DNA of 64,000 nucleotides from Impatiens glandulifera (GCF_907164915.1 NC_061863.1:45977382-46041381); one strand, 5' to 3'; counted from the first letter of the stretch, positions 46,409-63,154 are shown. Notes: generated from the letters alone by a model not told the origin. Translations and numbers: made by a program.

Positions 46409-48632
46409 AGACTCACTTCACTGTGATAGAAACCCTATGGGAAGCTCTCATTTACGAACGAAGGACCAGAGGAAGGGAAAGTAAGTGGTCCTGACCCATT
46501 GAATCATGACTTTATTAGCTATTTTAGTATTAGATAAAGATTAAATTTGGACCAGTTGACTCTTTTTTTACTTGGACTCCAACAAAATTTTGTCATTATT
46601 TCCGATTAAATCTTTTTTTTAAACTGACTTCCGAACTGATTCCCACAATTGAAGTCTCAGCCTTAGCCTAATGGGCGAATCCTTTGATAAATTCAATACA
46701 AGGCTGCTCTTTACAGCTTGCAAAAAGAAGGGATTGATCCTAAATCACAAACCCAAAGATGGATCCCAAGACATGGGAAATTCTCGATCTTGTACCCACT
46801 ACACGATACACATTTTCTTTTAAGGGCTAGGTTCTCAGATCTCTAGATTATAGAGGTGTTTAACCATTAGTTGAAATCCAACTATTAGTTATTAGTTGGT
46901 ATCCAAGGGAAACACAAGTTTTACTTGGAATCAGAATTAATAATAAGAGAGAATCTGTGCATGATAATGAGCATTGGTGGGTGGACACAGCACCATTGAA
47001 TGTTACAAACTACGTTGGTAGAGAAAATAGAATAGTAGAAGAAAGTTGAACTTAATGTACATCTTTTTGCTTCACTGAAAATGTTTCTCAAACCAGAGAA
47101 CATTCTAGATGTTCTATAGGAATAAATCGAAAAAACAATTATTATTTTATTTCTTCATAGATTAAAAAAGATTTAGTTTATTTCAAGTCACTACATAAAT
47201 TTTAAATATCTTTTCCCTACTAAGATAAATTTGAAGTTAAAGAATCTAAAGAAAAAAAAATCACGAAAGATATATTGTCCTTTTATGCAAATGTTAATTA
47301 ACCCGTTACATTAAATAATGTTGCATATTATGTAACATATTACCTATTGTTGTATTTTTAGAGTGAAAATAATATATCAATTTTTATTTCTAGTAAATAT
47401 TATTTGGATTGACGAAGTTCATGTAGGGTCCAACATTTCCAGCAAAATTTGTAATGGTGATAAAATATTATACCAAACTTAAAACAAATGTTTGGTTATC
47501 CAATAATTTGTATGTTTATTTCATGACATTATATTATTAATTTTTAATTTAATTAAAAAATTTATTTTAATTTTAAGTTAAAATATTTTTAGTGGAATCC
47601 CAAATATGTAATCAAAATTAAAAAATAAAAATAAAAAATCTTATGACAATTGATATCAATTTTAACTTTACACTTATTATACTATTATCATTAATTATTA
47701 ACAAGTCATTGCAACATTTGTTCTCAATCATTCTGAGGGATGGGTGGGCTTAAATTTATTAAAAAAACAAAAAAAAATGTTTTTTCTAATAAAATTAATG
47801 TCCAATTACATAATATTTTTCTATTTTTCTCAATCAATTTCATTACCTAATAAGATATTTATTTAGTTTTTGTCATTTTATATTTTAAGTCTACCTTAAT
47901 TTTTTCATATATGATCTCTTTCAAGACTTTAAATTGCATGATCATATTGAGATTGAATGAACCTGATTTATATATATTCTCATTTAAAATATTTAAATTG
48001 TTATTTTATTACCATGTAATTATTAGTTAATATACAATCATACTCGTTGTATATTAGGAGTTTACATTCTCTTATACAAAAAAAATATATTTTGTGAAAA
48101 ACATATCTCATTAAAATTATATAAAAGTCATCTCTATTAAAAATATTAGAAACAAAATCAATTGAAAATATGAGAATACAAAAGTGAAAATCTTGCCATA
48201 TCAAAATAATAAAAAAATTGCATAAATGTATTTATCCTTATTAATATTCCATTTCAGCATCAATATTTTTTTTCTTTATTTAAATTTTAAATTCTTTCTA
48301 TTTTCTGGAATTCAAGACCAATTGAAACACAACCTTTTTTAAAAATATAATATTTTTAGATTATTTAATTAATTACAATTCATATTGAATCAAAATGAAT
48401 AAAAAATATATAAATAAAATACAACAATCAATACAAGAATAAAAAGGGAAATTATAATATAACAAAATTAATCTTTATATATATACCATATCTTTAATTT
48501 CATTTATTTATATATATATCCATATGTTAATTTCAGAATTATAATATAATCTTGCTAAAAAGGTATAATAATATTTTAATTTAATTAATGTTTACAGAAA
48601 AAAATTTCAATAGATATTGAAGGTATAGTTTG

Positions 48633-48640
48633 TATATATA
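48633..48640 (+). promoter_or_regulatory. TATA box of RING-H2 gene B
   Basis: tatatata, 81 bases before the ATG, in a stretch (tagtttgtatatatacaagc) conserved upstream of gene C. Confidence 0.6.
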
Positions 48641-48720
48641 CAAGCCATGACTAATTAGCAACACATCATTATTCATTATTTATTCACTCTTGAATAGAGA
48701 AGTGATAGATTTAGAGTGAA

Positions 48721-49497
48721 ATGGAGCCAACTAGAGATAAAGAGAGTGTTATAGGGCATACCATTCGTTTCTTCAAATGGAACCAGATGTTCACCACAAT
48801 GATTATAAATGGATTCTTGCCAGGATTAGGGGTTGTGGTTTTCCACGCAAAAATCACCAATCTCCAATCTTCTGAAGTGTTTCATTCCACCGAAGATTAC
48901 TACATGGCTTTTATGCTCAGCACGTCACATTTTTTCTCGTGTAGAAGAATAGCTGAGTCATTTCTCCGAAAAAATATGGAAACCATGAAGTTCTCATCGG
49001 ATACCAAAGAAATCATGGTGAAGGACATATGTGACTACGTCTTTGGTTGCTTTAAATTAAAACCAAATATGTTCTGGTTAGCACAACGTCTCCCAGTTAT
49101 CGTGTCAGATATATATCTCACGAGGCAAAATGGAGATGAGGATCTAACTCAAGTAGGTAAGCGGAGGAAGGTGTCTTACATGTGTAGCTTTACAGATATT
49201 GATGCAACTATCAAGAAGCATATTATTTGTAAATCGCGATTTATCAATCTTGCTAGGGAAGAGGCACAAACGAGAAACAAAGGACTACTTCGTATATGTC
49301 CGGCAGTGAAGGAGAAGAATTATCGATCTAAGACTAATGATTCATCATGTGCCATTTGTTTAGAAGGGTATGAGAAAGGAGTGCAATTGATGGTTGGACC
49401 TTGCTCGCACATGTTTCATAGGGTTTGCCTCTTAAAATGGTTGCCGGGTTCTTGCCCCATATGTAGGGGATGCTTGACCAAAGTGTTCAGTATGTAG
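48721..49497 (+). CDS. RING-H2 finger protein B (putative E3 ubiquitin ligase), 258 aa
   Basis: Single-exon ORF. The C-terminal RING-H2 finger is complete: C210-x2-C213-x14-C228-x1-H230-x2-H233-x2-C236-x8-C245-x2-C248 (CAICLEGYEKG ... GPCSHMFHRVCLLKWL..CPIC). Such fingers recruit E2 enzymes for ubiquitin transfer. Residues 1-200 form a domain I do not recognise, conserved in gene C (GHTIRFFKWNQ, VKDICDYVFG, RLPVIVSDIYLTRQ, GKRRKVSYMCSFTDID); a hydrophobic patch lies at about 27-41 but is not a clear membrane segment. The start is chosen because homology with copy C begins there and a TATA box sits 81 bases upstream. About 75% identical to gene C by eye. The substrate is unknown. Confidence 0.85.
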   Translation: MEPTRDKESVIGHTIRFFKWNQMFTTMIINGFLPGLGVVVFHAKITNLQSSEVFHSTEDYYMAFMLSTSHFFSCRRIAESFLRKNMETMKFSSDTKEIMVKDICDYVFGCFKLKPNMFWLAQRLPVIVSDIYLTRQNGDEDLTQVGKRRKVSYMCSFTDIDATIKKHIICKSRFINLAREEAQTRNKGLLRICPAVKEKNYRSKTNDSSCAICLEGYEKGVQLMVGPCSHMFHRVCLLKWLPGSCPICRGCLTKVFSM

Positions 49498-50811
49498 ATT
49501 GAATGTATTTTGGTTTTGTCATTAAATATATTATTATGTGTAAGTCTAGATTTAATTTGTTATTTGTTGTGATCTAATTGAATGAGAATCTAGATTTTAT
49601 GGTTTATGGTTGTTACATAAATTTAAACTTTCAAGATTTAAACAATATAGTCTAGATGTTTATAAATATTTGTTTTCTAATAAATTCATAATCATATATA
49701 TAATTTGCAATTCACAATTACAATAATATCACTTTCAACATTTTTGTAGAAACAAACTATTGTCGTTTGGTGTGATCTAAATGAATGAGAATATATAATT
49801 TGGCTTCTTGGTGTTACCTAAATTATTGAGAAAATATTTTTTTGTCGTTAGTTGTTTTAAATTAATGAAAAATATAGTTTTTTGTCGTTTGTAAAAAATG
49901 ATAATTGTGTTACAATACTAATAAAATTTAAACATTCGAGCATCTAATGATTATCGGTTTATTTTTTGGTTGAAAGAATATAACACTGTGTATATGTTCA
50001 TAAATATTTATTTTTTAATTAGTTTCTAATCATATTTATAATTTGTACTCCACTTTTACAATAAAATATAATATAAGTATATTTTTAGAAACAAACTATT
50101 GTCATTTGGTGAATCATTTGAATAAAATAAAATTTATTCATACTAAAATAGTTTCAAAATTGAAAGACTAAACAAAATTATAAGAGAAAATTCTAAAATT
50201 CACAAATATTTTAAAGACTTATTTAATAATTTAATTATTCTACATCATAGGTATTGAAGGGTAACTATGTTATATAATGGTTTGAAACTTAATAAATTTG
50301 ATTTAAAACTTAATAAAAAAAAAGTAACTTTTATATGGTAAGATAATTTTAAAATTGAAATATAAATAGATAAGGAAAAATCCTAAAAAGAGAAAAAATC
50401 AAATCAAATCAAACATAAATGTATTAACATTATCATTATTTTTCTCATTTATATATTTCTAAAAAAGTATTATACTTTTTTTCTTTCAAAAAATTAAAAT
50501 TATATTTATATACAGGAATAAATTATACTTGTATCTTTTTAAAAATAAAATATGACTGATTTAAATTTTGAAAACAAAAGCATTGTAATTGATTTTTGAT
50601 GTATGTTATGTTTATATCTAAACTTTGGTAGAATATTTATCTAGACCGTCAACAAAAAAAAAATTCTTCATTACTTATCAAATTGGAAGATATTTTGAGT
50701 GATCAGCTGTTCTGTTCATATGAATCATAAATTACGTCGTTTTATCATTAATTTTCAAGTGATAAAAACAAACTACGTCATTTTATCATTAATCTTTTTA
50801 TATTAATTATT

Positions 50812-51005
50812 ACCATTCCACAAATAGTACATAGCCTTCTTCTTCAACCCAACATTGTTTTTAATGGGTTGAAGACTGGAGTTCTATATCCTATTACAAA
50901 TGACAATTATGAATGTTTCATTCTATAGAAAAGAGATCACGGTGAAAAACATGTTTCCTTAGTTGTTTTAAATTACAATGGAATATGTTCCCACCTGTCT
51001 TTTGT
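50812..51005 (+). pseudogene. Fragment of a second RING-H2 family gene (block B)
   Basis: Counterpart of 32695-32900 (accattccacaaatagtac ... gaatgtttcattctatag ... gagatcacggtgaaa), about 1.3 kb after gene B. Non-coding. Confidence 0.7.
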
Positions 51006-51643
51006 AGACATCTTATTTTTTCACCTGAAAATTAAAATTAATCAGTCCGGGAGAAAAAAAAATAAAAGTACTATTTCAAAACCGGACCTATTTTCCCTTT
51101 CGAACTTGGGCCAAACGTAAATTTTTGAAAATACACAAAATTTGAATAATTTATTACCTTTAGATTGAAATGTTTGAAAAATAATAAATTTTGAATATAA
51201 TATTATTATTTAACAATATGTATAGAATAACTATTTTAATGCACATTTTTATCCCAGATACCATTTTTCATAAATAATTAGAATTTAGGAGACTGGATAA
51301 GATTAGATAAACCAATTTGAAAAATTATGAATTTTGAGTATAATATTTTATTGACAAATTTGTGTAAAAAGTGTTCAAAAGACAAAATATAAAAACTAAG
51401 TCAAATTAGTCTGTCTAAGGAAAGCTTGGTCAACGCAAGTCAAAGTGAGACTACTGCACCAAGACATTTCAAAATGTAGAGATGACATCAATGGGAACCA
51501 CATTTGAAAAATGCCCAATTGTGTTCTTCAATTGGTATCACTCGGCTGAAGGAAGACAAACAAAAACCTCAAACTTTTAAAAATCATTCCGCCTTCAATA
51601 TTTGATGTCTATGGATGATTTCAGATATTTTTGAAAATCTTGA

Positions 51644-51976
51644 AAGGCCGAGTACCTTGCTGCAGGCAACTGCTGCTCTCAGCTCTTATAGGTTCAACAA
51701 CAGCTGAGAGACTACGACATTGAGGTAGACGAGTCACCGATTTTCTGCGACAACACCAGTTCCATAACGATCACATATAACCTGGTGTTGCACTCTCGGA
51801 CGAAGCATATTGATATCCGACACCATTTCATCTAAGAGAATGTCAGTTAGAAACATATTTGGCTAGAATATGTCCCAACAGATCAGCAAGTAGCAGACGT
51901 GTTCACGAAGCCATTCCCCGAGACTAAGTTTTCTTATTTTAGAAATGTTTTGGGTCTTGTAGACCTAAATTAATTT
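51644..51976 (+). pseudogene. Copia RNase H C-terminal fragment (SIRE-like, second copy)
   Basis: EYLAAGNCCSQLL, VQQQLRDYDIEVDESPIFCDNTSSI, HSRTKHIDIRHHF, DQQVADVFTKPFPETKF: the same RNase H end as at 1-481 but better kept, with a few stops. It begins abruptly where block B ends. Confidence 0.88.
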
Positions 51977-52012
51977 AATTTTATTAAAAATGCACTAATT
52001 GAGGGGGAAATT

Positions 52013-53067
52013 TGTTGATTAAAGTGGTTGGACAGACGTGTGTAGATGGAGGTCTCAATCGAACTGATTAGATCAGTCTTCTAAAGATATCATGTATCGG
52101 ACGAGTTGTGCTTAATCAACTTGCAAATTAAGCGTGGTTAGGCGTCTATAAACGTGCGTGATCAGACGCCATTCGAACAGACATATGCTAAGCGTCTATA
52201 GACGTGCGTGATCAGACGTCGTCCGAATAGACATATGCTAAGCATATGTAGATGTGTGTGATCAAACATCGTCCGAACAGTTGTCTACTACCCCTGCTCC
52301 ACTTACTTTTGTGCAGTCTGACAAGCCAGCTAATTATATCCAATGAACGAACGCCACGTATGCAAATGTCCTTCTAACGGTTTGTCCAGTACAAGACAAT
52401 TTCATAAGGATATTTGGCACACTACCAGTTCGGTACGACCGCGATATCTTTGCTCAGAGTCTGCAGAATTCTGGTACTATGAGAGGTTTTCCAATGGACG
52501 CTTTCCACATGTCCATGAAGAAGATTCGACCGTTGGTGTCATTCTACTACAAATAGATGCTCAAGAACAACGGACGAATCTCTCAATCTACCGGTTACCA
52601 ATCTTACTTGCTTACACTCTTTCTCTTATTGCTTTCTTACATTCTTCAAGTTCAAGAGAGAAAGAATCAATTACTGTCTAGCGGTGAGAATATTTTTGAG
52701 AATATCGTAAGTTGAACAGAGGTTGTTCTGTTCAACAAAGAGTTAGCTAGCTCAATAAGTTGTATTTGATTCAAATTATTTAGTGGATATCCTCCCGGTT
52801 GTGGAAGAAGGGGTGATGTAGGAGGGTTTTCTCCGAACATCCATAAACAACTCCCTATGTCCTTTACTTTCTGTCATTCATCTTTCATTGGTTCAAATCT
52901 TCAAATCCGACGAACACTTCTGCACTTGAAACCGTTTTAAGAGTTCGAAGGATTTGTGAAGAATAGAAATATATTTTAACTTCTAACAGAGTTAAAATCG
53001 AATCGTTTATCATAAGTTGTTAACAATAGTCAGACCCTAGTCTCTATTGTTAGCATCGATCCTATCA
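52013..53067 (+). mobile_element. 3' LTR of the second SIRE-like fragment
   Basis: Starts TGTTGATTAA right after gagggggaaatt and ends cgatcctatca (CTAACA mutated). Its last 300 bases align with the R/U5 of the LTR at 3787-5366 (cttgaaaccgtt, gaatagaaata). Here the LTR follows RNase H within 40 bases; the extra ORF seen at 1080-3588 is absent. Confidence 0.75.
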
Positions 53068-56500
<3,433 letters not shown>

Positions 56501-56505
56501 ACCTC

Positions 56506-56517
56506 GCTCTGATACCA
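56506..56517 (-). other. Primer-binding site of the minus-strand copia
   Basis: TGGTATCAGAGC, a perfect tRNA-Met primer site, one base inside the LTR. Confidence 0.88.
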
Positions 56518-56518
56518 T

Positions 56519-57285
56519 TGTGGATTATTCATAAGATATATGTTGCATAAAAAGATCTAATCTAAATATCTAATCAATATATTCATGAATAATCAATTGA
56601 CTAAATATATAATCCATTTAGATTCGGCAGATCTTGCAATATGAAAAATGAGAGCTTCACGTGTTGCTCTTTTAGTCGGTCCACACGAGTCCGTTTAGAC
56701 TTTGTTGCCTTCGATTGCTAGGATGAACAACAAAGACAATCTTATTGTCTCTTGGAAAAAAGTTGTTATATTGTGGTAAAATCTTTCTATCTCTCGTTGA
56801 TTAAAAAGAGATGGAAGAATAGCAGAATTCAAAGGACTATACAATTTTCTAATTATAAGCGTTCATTTTCTATTTTGGGAACATCAAAAGACAATATTTT
56901 ATATTCCAACTTTCATTTATGAAATTAATTTTACCATTAATAATTGTTTTATTTTATAAATAAAATAATAAAACAATACAATATTTTATATTCCACGGTT
57001 TCCAAAATTAATTTTACCATTAATAATTGTTTTATTTCATAAACAAAATAATAAATTATTAATAACATCAAATATATTTACTAATAATTAGAAATAATTC
57101 TCTTTTAATATATTCCGTAAACTCGTATGTCCTCCTATTACCCAATTATAATAACTATAGGTTTAACCCCATTAATCACATTTGACTTTTAGTAAAACAT
57201 TATGACTCCTAAAATAATCGGATTAAATTATATCCATTAATTGTGTTACCCAAGTTTAGTCATTGAGCATTGAATAAAGGACACA
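56519..57285 (-). repeat. 5' LTR of the minus-strand copia (767 bp)
   Basis: On the minus strand it begins TGTGTCC and ends AATCCACA, with TGTG/CACA termini, adjoining the primer site. The outer limit is inferred from the terminal match only. Confidence 0.65.
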
Positions 57286-57332
57286 ATTCTTCTTCTCAGC
57301 GGCGGACCGAACCCAAGTCCCATGGAAGGGGG
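57286..57332. other. GC-rich spacer before block C
   Basis: ggcggaccgaacccaagtcc and neighbours stand out from the AT-rich surroundings. Not identified. Confidence 0.35.
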
Positions 57333-57695
57333 CGCTTCTTTATTGAAATTTTAATTTTTTTTCTATTTTCTGCAATTCAAGGTTAATTGAAATACGGCCT
57401 TTTTAAGAAAAATATTTTCTTGTTAGATTCTGTAATTAATTACAATTCATATTGAAGAAAAAAATAAATTAAAAATTACAACAATCCATAAAAAAAATAA
57501 AAAGGGAAAGTTATGATTTAGCAAAAGTAACCAAATATACCAATATCTTTAATTTCATTTATTAATATATATATATATATATTTATTTGTTAATTTCATA
57601 ATTATACTATAATATTGCTAAAAAGGTATAAAGATCTTTTAGTTTAATTAATGCTTAGAGAAAAGTTTTTCAATATATATTGAATGTATAGTTTG

Positions 57696-57703
57696 TATAT
57701 ATA
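57696..57703 (+). promoter_or_regulatory. TATA box of RING-H2 gene C
   Basis: tatatata, 81 bases before the ATG, in the same tagtttgtatatatacaagc context as gene B. Confidence 0.6.
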
Positions 57704-57783
57704 CAAGCATGAACTGATTATCAACATATCCTTATTCATTGTATATTCAGTCTTGAATAGAAGAGTGAGTGATCGAGTGAGAA

Positions 57784-58551
57784 ATGGAGTCAAATGAAGA
57801 TATAGAGAGTGTTAAAGGGCATACAGTTCGTTTCTTCAAATGGAACCAATTGCTCACCGCAATAGTTCTAAGACTCTTTCCGGGATGTGGGATTGTGTTT
57901 TTCCACACAAAAATCACTACATTTCAATCATCTGGAGTGTATCATTCCACCGATGATTACATGGCTTTTTTGATAAATGCGTCACATTTTTTCATGCTTC
58001 CAACAACAGCTAAGTGGATTCTCCGAAAACAACTGGAAAACATGAAGTTTTCACGGGATACCAAGGAAATCGTGATGAAAGACATATGTGACTACATATT
58101 CGGTTACTTTAAGTTAGAACCAGATATATTCCGGTTAGCCAAACGTCTTCCTGTTATCGTGTCAGATATCTATCTAACGAGGCAAAAGGGAGAGGAGGAT
58201 TTAGGTCATGTGGGTAAGCGGAGAAAGGTGTCTTACATGTGTAGCTTTACAGATATTGATGCCGCTCTCAAGAAGTATATTCGTAGTTCTCAATTTTTCA
58301 ATTTTCCTTGGGAAGATGTGCTAACTAGAAACAAAGGACTACTTCGAATATGTCCAGTGGTGAAAGAGAAGAACTATCGATCTAAAACTAATGTTTCATT
58401 ATGTGTCATTTGTTTAGAAGGGTACGAGAAAGGAGAGAAATTGATGGTCGGACCTTGCTCTCACATATTTCATAGGGCTTGTCTCTTAAAATGGTTGCCC
58501 GGTTCTTGCCCCATATGCAGGGGATGCTTGACCAAAGAGTTCAGTATGTAG
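57784..58551 (+). CDS. RING-H2 finger protein C (putative E3 ubiquitin ligase), 255 aa
   Basis: Single-exon paralogue of gene B. The RING-H2 finger is complete (CVICLEGYEKG ... GPCSHIFHRACLLKWL..CPIC, Cys207-Cys245) with the same spacing. The N-terminal 200 residues share the unrecognised family domain (GHTVRFFKWNQ, FHTKITTFQSSGVYHSTDDYMAF, MKDICDYIFGYFKLEPD, GKRRKVSYMCSFTDID). Promoter, start and stop are conserved with gene B. A two-codon length difference in the first third and about 25% substitutions with an open frame suggest selection on both copies. Target proteins are unknown. Confidence 0.85.
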   Translation: MESNEDIESVKGHTVRFFKWNQLLTAIVLRLFPGCGIVFFHTKITTFQSSGVYHSTDDYMAFLINASHFFMLPTTAKWILRKQLENMKFSRDTKEIVMKDICDYIFGYFKLEPDIFRLAKRLPVIVSDIYLTRQKGEEDLGHVGKRRKVSYMCSFTDIDAALKKYIRSSQFFNFPWEDVLTRNKGLLRICPVVKEKNYRSKTNVSLCVICLEGYEKGEKLMVGPCSHIFHRACLLKWLPGSCPICRGCLTKEFSM

Positions 58552-60327
58552 ATTGAATGTATTTACCTTTGTCATCCAAGCATTGAGTGAGCCAATAATC
58601 TATGTTTCAATAATTTATGACGTGTAGATCTTGATTGAAAATTTGTCATTTGTTATGATTTATGAATGAGAATCTAGATTTTGTCGTTTATTGTTGTTAG
58701 TTAAATAAGCGAGAAATTAATTTTTGTCGTCACTCGTTGTGAGCTAATGAAAAATCTAGTTTGTTATAGCTTGTATGATTATTGTGTAATAATCTTGTCA
58801 GATAATCAAATTTTAACATTTGAGCATGTAAAGATTATAAATTTATTTTTTGGTTCAATCAATATAGTTATATATTTATATATATATTTTTTTAATTAGT
58901 TTCTAATCATATTTACAATTTGCAATTCACATTTATAATAATATCTAATTTGAACATATGTTAGAAACAAACTTTTGTCATTTGATGATTCATTTGAAAA
59001 AAAAAAAATCAAAATTTATTAGTATGAAAATAGTTTTAAAATTGAAAGACTAAACTATATTATAAGATTAAATTCTAAAATTCACAAATATTTAAAAGAC
59101 TTATTTAATAATTTAATTACTCTATATCATAGGTATTGAAGGATAACTATGTTATGAAGTTACTTAGTATCAATTTTATAATGGCTTGATTTAAAACTTA
59201 ATTAAAAAGTAATTTTTCTGTTGTAAGATAATTATAAAACTGAATTACAAATAGATAAGAAAAAAATCCTAAAGAGAAAAACTAAAATATAATCAAACAG
59301 TAAAGTGTTAACTTTATAATTATTTTTCTCAATATTTATATATTTCTCAAAAAAGTATTATACCTTTTTCTTATAAAAAGTATATAATATTTACTTACAA
59401 GGAATAAATTATACTAGTATCTTTTTAAAAATAAAATATTACTTTAATTTAAATTTTAAAAACAAAAGCATTGTAATTGATTTGTGATGAATTCTATGTT
59501 TACCACTCAACTTTACAGTAAAATATTCATTCAGACCACCAACGGAAAAATATATTATTAACAATCGAATTGAGGTTTTGCACTATATGAGGAAGATAAG
59601 TCATTATTAATTTTAAATTTAATTATATAACACCAGGTCTAATCATCTTCTTCTTTATTATTACTATTTTTTACAATTAATCAATCTAATAACAGTAAAA
59701 ATAATTGGTGAAAATTTCATGGAATCATTTATTGCAAGGGATATCATTTTATCCTTATTAATATTCGTTTCAGAATTTATTCGAGTACTTTGATTGCATT
59801 TTGATTTTTTTCAGACTAATTGAAGCATTAATTTCTTTTAAATATCTCTTTTAGATTATGCAGTTACTTATTGTCCATATTTAATCAAACTTGAAATTAA
59901 TAAATAAATACAATAATCCATATATAAGAAAAAAGAAAATGAAATTAAGTTCTTGAATTAATTAATTGAAGAACCAACTATACGATAAATGATTATATAA
60001 TTTATTTATTATATATATATTTATTTCAAATTTATAATTTAATATAGTTAAAAAATTGATAAGGTAGTCTACTGGTAAATTCGGCTTGAGAAAATAAAAT
60101 TTGGTAGGAAATAATAACAGTTTATTGTGCCTAATTTTAGAAAAGATCGTCGCTAAATATTTAAACATGTCAGAAGTTCCGTCGCAAATATTTTCCGACT
60201 AATTGAATAGTCGTCGGATGTTTACCAATGAGTTAATTTTCAAACTTAATTTTAATATGGAATTTCCATCAGAATTGATTTATCCGTAAAAAAAACTCGG
60301 TAAAAAACGTCGCTAGATTAGCATATA

Positions 60328-61115
60328 GTGTCATTTTTTATTACCACTAAAAGCGCCTCTCATATAAATGTTTCTTTCTCCCTTTCTAATAATAATTGTC
60401 ATGTTTTCTTATTGGGAAACAATTGGGATGTTTTGGTTTTCGACATAAAGATCATCAATTTTCAATCATTCGGACTCTTCAATTCCACCATGATTACAAG
60501 GCCTTCTTGTTCAACCCAGCATTGTTTTTCATGTGCGGAGTAACATCGAAGTTCTTTATCCGATCACAAATGATAATCTTGAATGTTTCATTATACACCA
60601 AAGAGATCATGATGAAAGACATATGTGATTAAATACTTCTTTGGTTGTTTTAAGTTACACTAGAATATGTTCCAGTTAGCAACCCTTATCCCAATTATCG
60701 TGATAGATATTTGTTTAACGAGATATAAGGGAGATGAAGATCTTGGTCAAGTAGATAAGTGACAAAAAGTGTCTTGCATATGTGACTTTACCGATATTAA
60801 TGCTGCTATCAGGAAATATATTTGTAATCAAGAATCCATATATCTTCTTAGAGACCATATACTAACAAGAAACAAAAGACACCTAACTAGAAACAAAAGA
60901 CACCTTTGAGTCTGTCCGTCTGGTAAAAAATAATATCTCTCAATCTAAAACTAATGATTCATCGTGTGCCATTTGTTTAGATGGATATGAGAAAGGAGAG
61001 TTGGTGATGGTTGAACCTTAATCGCACATGCTTCATAAGACTTGTCTCCTGAAATAGTTGTGGGGTTCATGTCACATAGGTTGGGAATCATTGACCAAGG
61101 AGCTCTATATGAAGA
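60328..61115 (+). pseudogene. RING-H2 gene copy D, decayed
   Basis: Follows the family over most of its length (LLGNNWDVLVFDIKIINFQS; YTKEIMMKDICD; PIIVIDI; CDFTDINAAIRKYI; CAICLDGYEKGELVMVEP), but with stops, frame changes and a lost RING half: the Cys-Ser-His part reads cttaatcgcac, giving a stop, and the last CPIC is replaced by degraded sequence. It lies 1.8 kb after gene C and is the complete form of the fragments at 32695 and 50812. Confidence 0.8.
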
Positions 61116-61120
61116 TTGAA

Positions 61121-63154
61121 TGTCTTCGGATATTTCATTAACTTTTATGATATAACTATTGTATGCCTTAGTTTCGGCTATGCACGTGTCTACCTTTGAT
61201 ATGCCGAGAAATCGCCTCGAATAGTAATTAGCCCTATGTCTTACATTATTCTCGAATCCTAGAATATGTGGAATTAAATTGGTAAGCTTGGATCTGAGTT
61301 TATTTCTAAGAATGTCAAATAAAGTCGACTGAACATAGAGATTGACTCGGATAGAGATAGTCTCTAAGATCGTTGACCTAGACGTATAATATTGACTCTT
61401 TTAGAGTTGCCGCCAAATGAGAAATTAGGAAAGAAAAATATTTAAATTAATTTTTCGGATTCCGTGTAGAAAAATATATCGACGTTATGGTCCACACTCG
61501 TCCAAATGGACAGTCTTTGCTTCGAAACTATTGAAAATTTTAAAATACATGACAATTTTACACTTTTATTTATTCCTAAGGTAAAACCTTATTTATAATA
61601 TATTTTTAAGTGATAATGTCAAATATTTTCATAATCATGTTCCTAAGTCATTAATTATGCATAGTATGAAAATGCTATAAAAGTGAAAGTCAAACATTTT
61701 TAGAGGAGATGGCAAAATCCTAAAGAATTCTAATATTCAAATTCACCCCATCATAGGATCATATTATGTATAAGAGTTGTCCTCATTTTTTTTTTTTGAG
61801 TAGTAGAACTCCAGTTATATATGATAGGAAAGAAGATGAAATAAATAAAGAATCTAAACCAAATAGGCCAAAATCAAAATTTTCATTATTTTTATATAGA
61901 AAATTATTCTAAGTTATTTTTTATTTTTAAAAATCAATTAAAGCATTTAAAATATAAAACAATCAAAGAATTAAAATGTGGAGGCAAACAAACCTTAGCC
62001 ATGAGCCATAAGCAGGGTAGGGTTAAACCCACTGGGTCAGGAGCGGGTCGGATACAAAAGACTGGTTGGACTGCGAGCTGATCAACATATACATGCAAAG
62101 GAAAGGTAGCCCCAGGTGAGGGGTTCAATATCCGAAAACCGTATTTCCCTTGCCTTTTCTTTCAGCCGCGCAAGCATTCCTCCAATGGTCATCCCCTCGG
62201 TCGCCATGTGAGCCAGGCTTCTCCAATTCTCGGTCGTGTAAAGGGTCGTGTTCTCTTTCTTCGTTCAGTAGCGAACACCTCATTGGAATTTGACCGAAGC
62301 CACAAACCTCAAGATAAATCGATCCTTTACTATTATTTTTATCCATTTTTTTTTTTCTAGAATTGGCAGAATCATGATTAAAATTCTTCTAAAACTATCA
62401 TATCCTATTACAAATCAACCTGAGTTTTTTGAATTTTAGTTTTAAAATTGGGCAAATAATATTTAGGGTGAATCACATAATTTAACCCAGGGTATAAAGT
62501 TAGCAAATCACAATTATAACGAATTTATGTAATAAAATCAAACAATAAATAGAATTGCAATAGTAAAAAACTAAGATGCTCAAAATTTAAAATCAATATA
62601 GAACTTTTCAGTATTAATAATGTAATTCGTGACTCGGAGATTGTATCCACACACTCTATTTAGGAACATTTGGGTGAGCCTAAATCGAACCTAATGGCTT
62701 CCTCTCAAAATCCAGAGAGTTTGAAGAACACCTCCAATGGAAGATTTCTTGTTCGTATGTTATTCCTTCTAATTTCTCTCGTTTAACTCTCTGCTATCTC
62801 TTCTCAAGCCTAATCCTTCTAACCCCTCTACGGCTCTACCTAATTCAATCTCCTCCAACACAATTTTGAAAATTATGGGTAAGATCTAGATTTAATTTTC
62901 GGTTTAGTATGAAGATGATATTTATATGTATGTAGTTATTTATTATGGTATTATTGGATTTTCACCTTGACTGCATTATATTTATGTCTATTTTTGCATT
63001 CAATTTGAAAATATATTTCATTTTAATTTATATTTAAAATATCATTTATATTCTTTTTTTGAATATAACATAATCATTACCAACGACTAAATTAATTTTA
63101 CATAGGATAGTAGAAATTCCATTACATATAGACATATATAGTTCCCTTAAAAGT
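61121..63154. other. Intergenic DNA, no gene recognised
   Basis: Mostly AT-rich. 61140-61520 has a moderate-GC stretch with a gactcttttagagttgccgcc segment that resembles wording seen in plant LTRs. 62100-62346 holds a short coding-like patch (see next entry). Confidence 0.4.
62100..62346 (-). other. Coding-like patch of unknown identity
   Basis: On the minus strand a frame after a stop reads ENWRSLAHMATEGMTIGGML then ARLKEKAREIRFSDIEPL before a stop near 62095. It is GC-richer than its surroundings. I do not recognise a domain. It may be a gene relic or part of a repeat. Confidence 0.25.

Larger units (their letters stand above)
46409..51643 (+). repeat. Duplicated block B (RING-H2 gene segment)
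   Basis: Homologous to block A (28748-33520) across both flanks. It keeps the 899 bases that A lost and therefore an intact gene. The left edge abuts a truncated copia integrase; the right edge abuts a copia RNase H fragment. Confidence 0.85.
57333..61120 (+). repeat. Duplicated block C (RING-H2 gene pair)
   Basis: Homologous to blocks A and B from ttttctattttctg(c/g)aattcaag on the left, through gene C, to the second copy at 60328-61115. More diverged from A and B than they are from each other. Confidence 0.75.
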
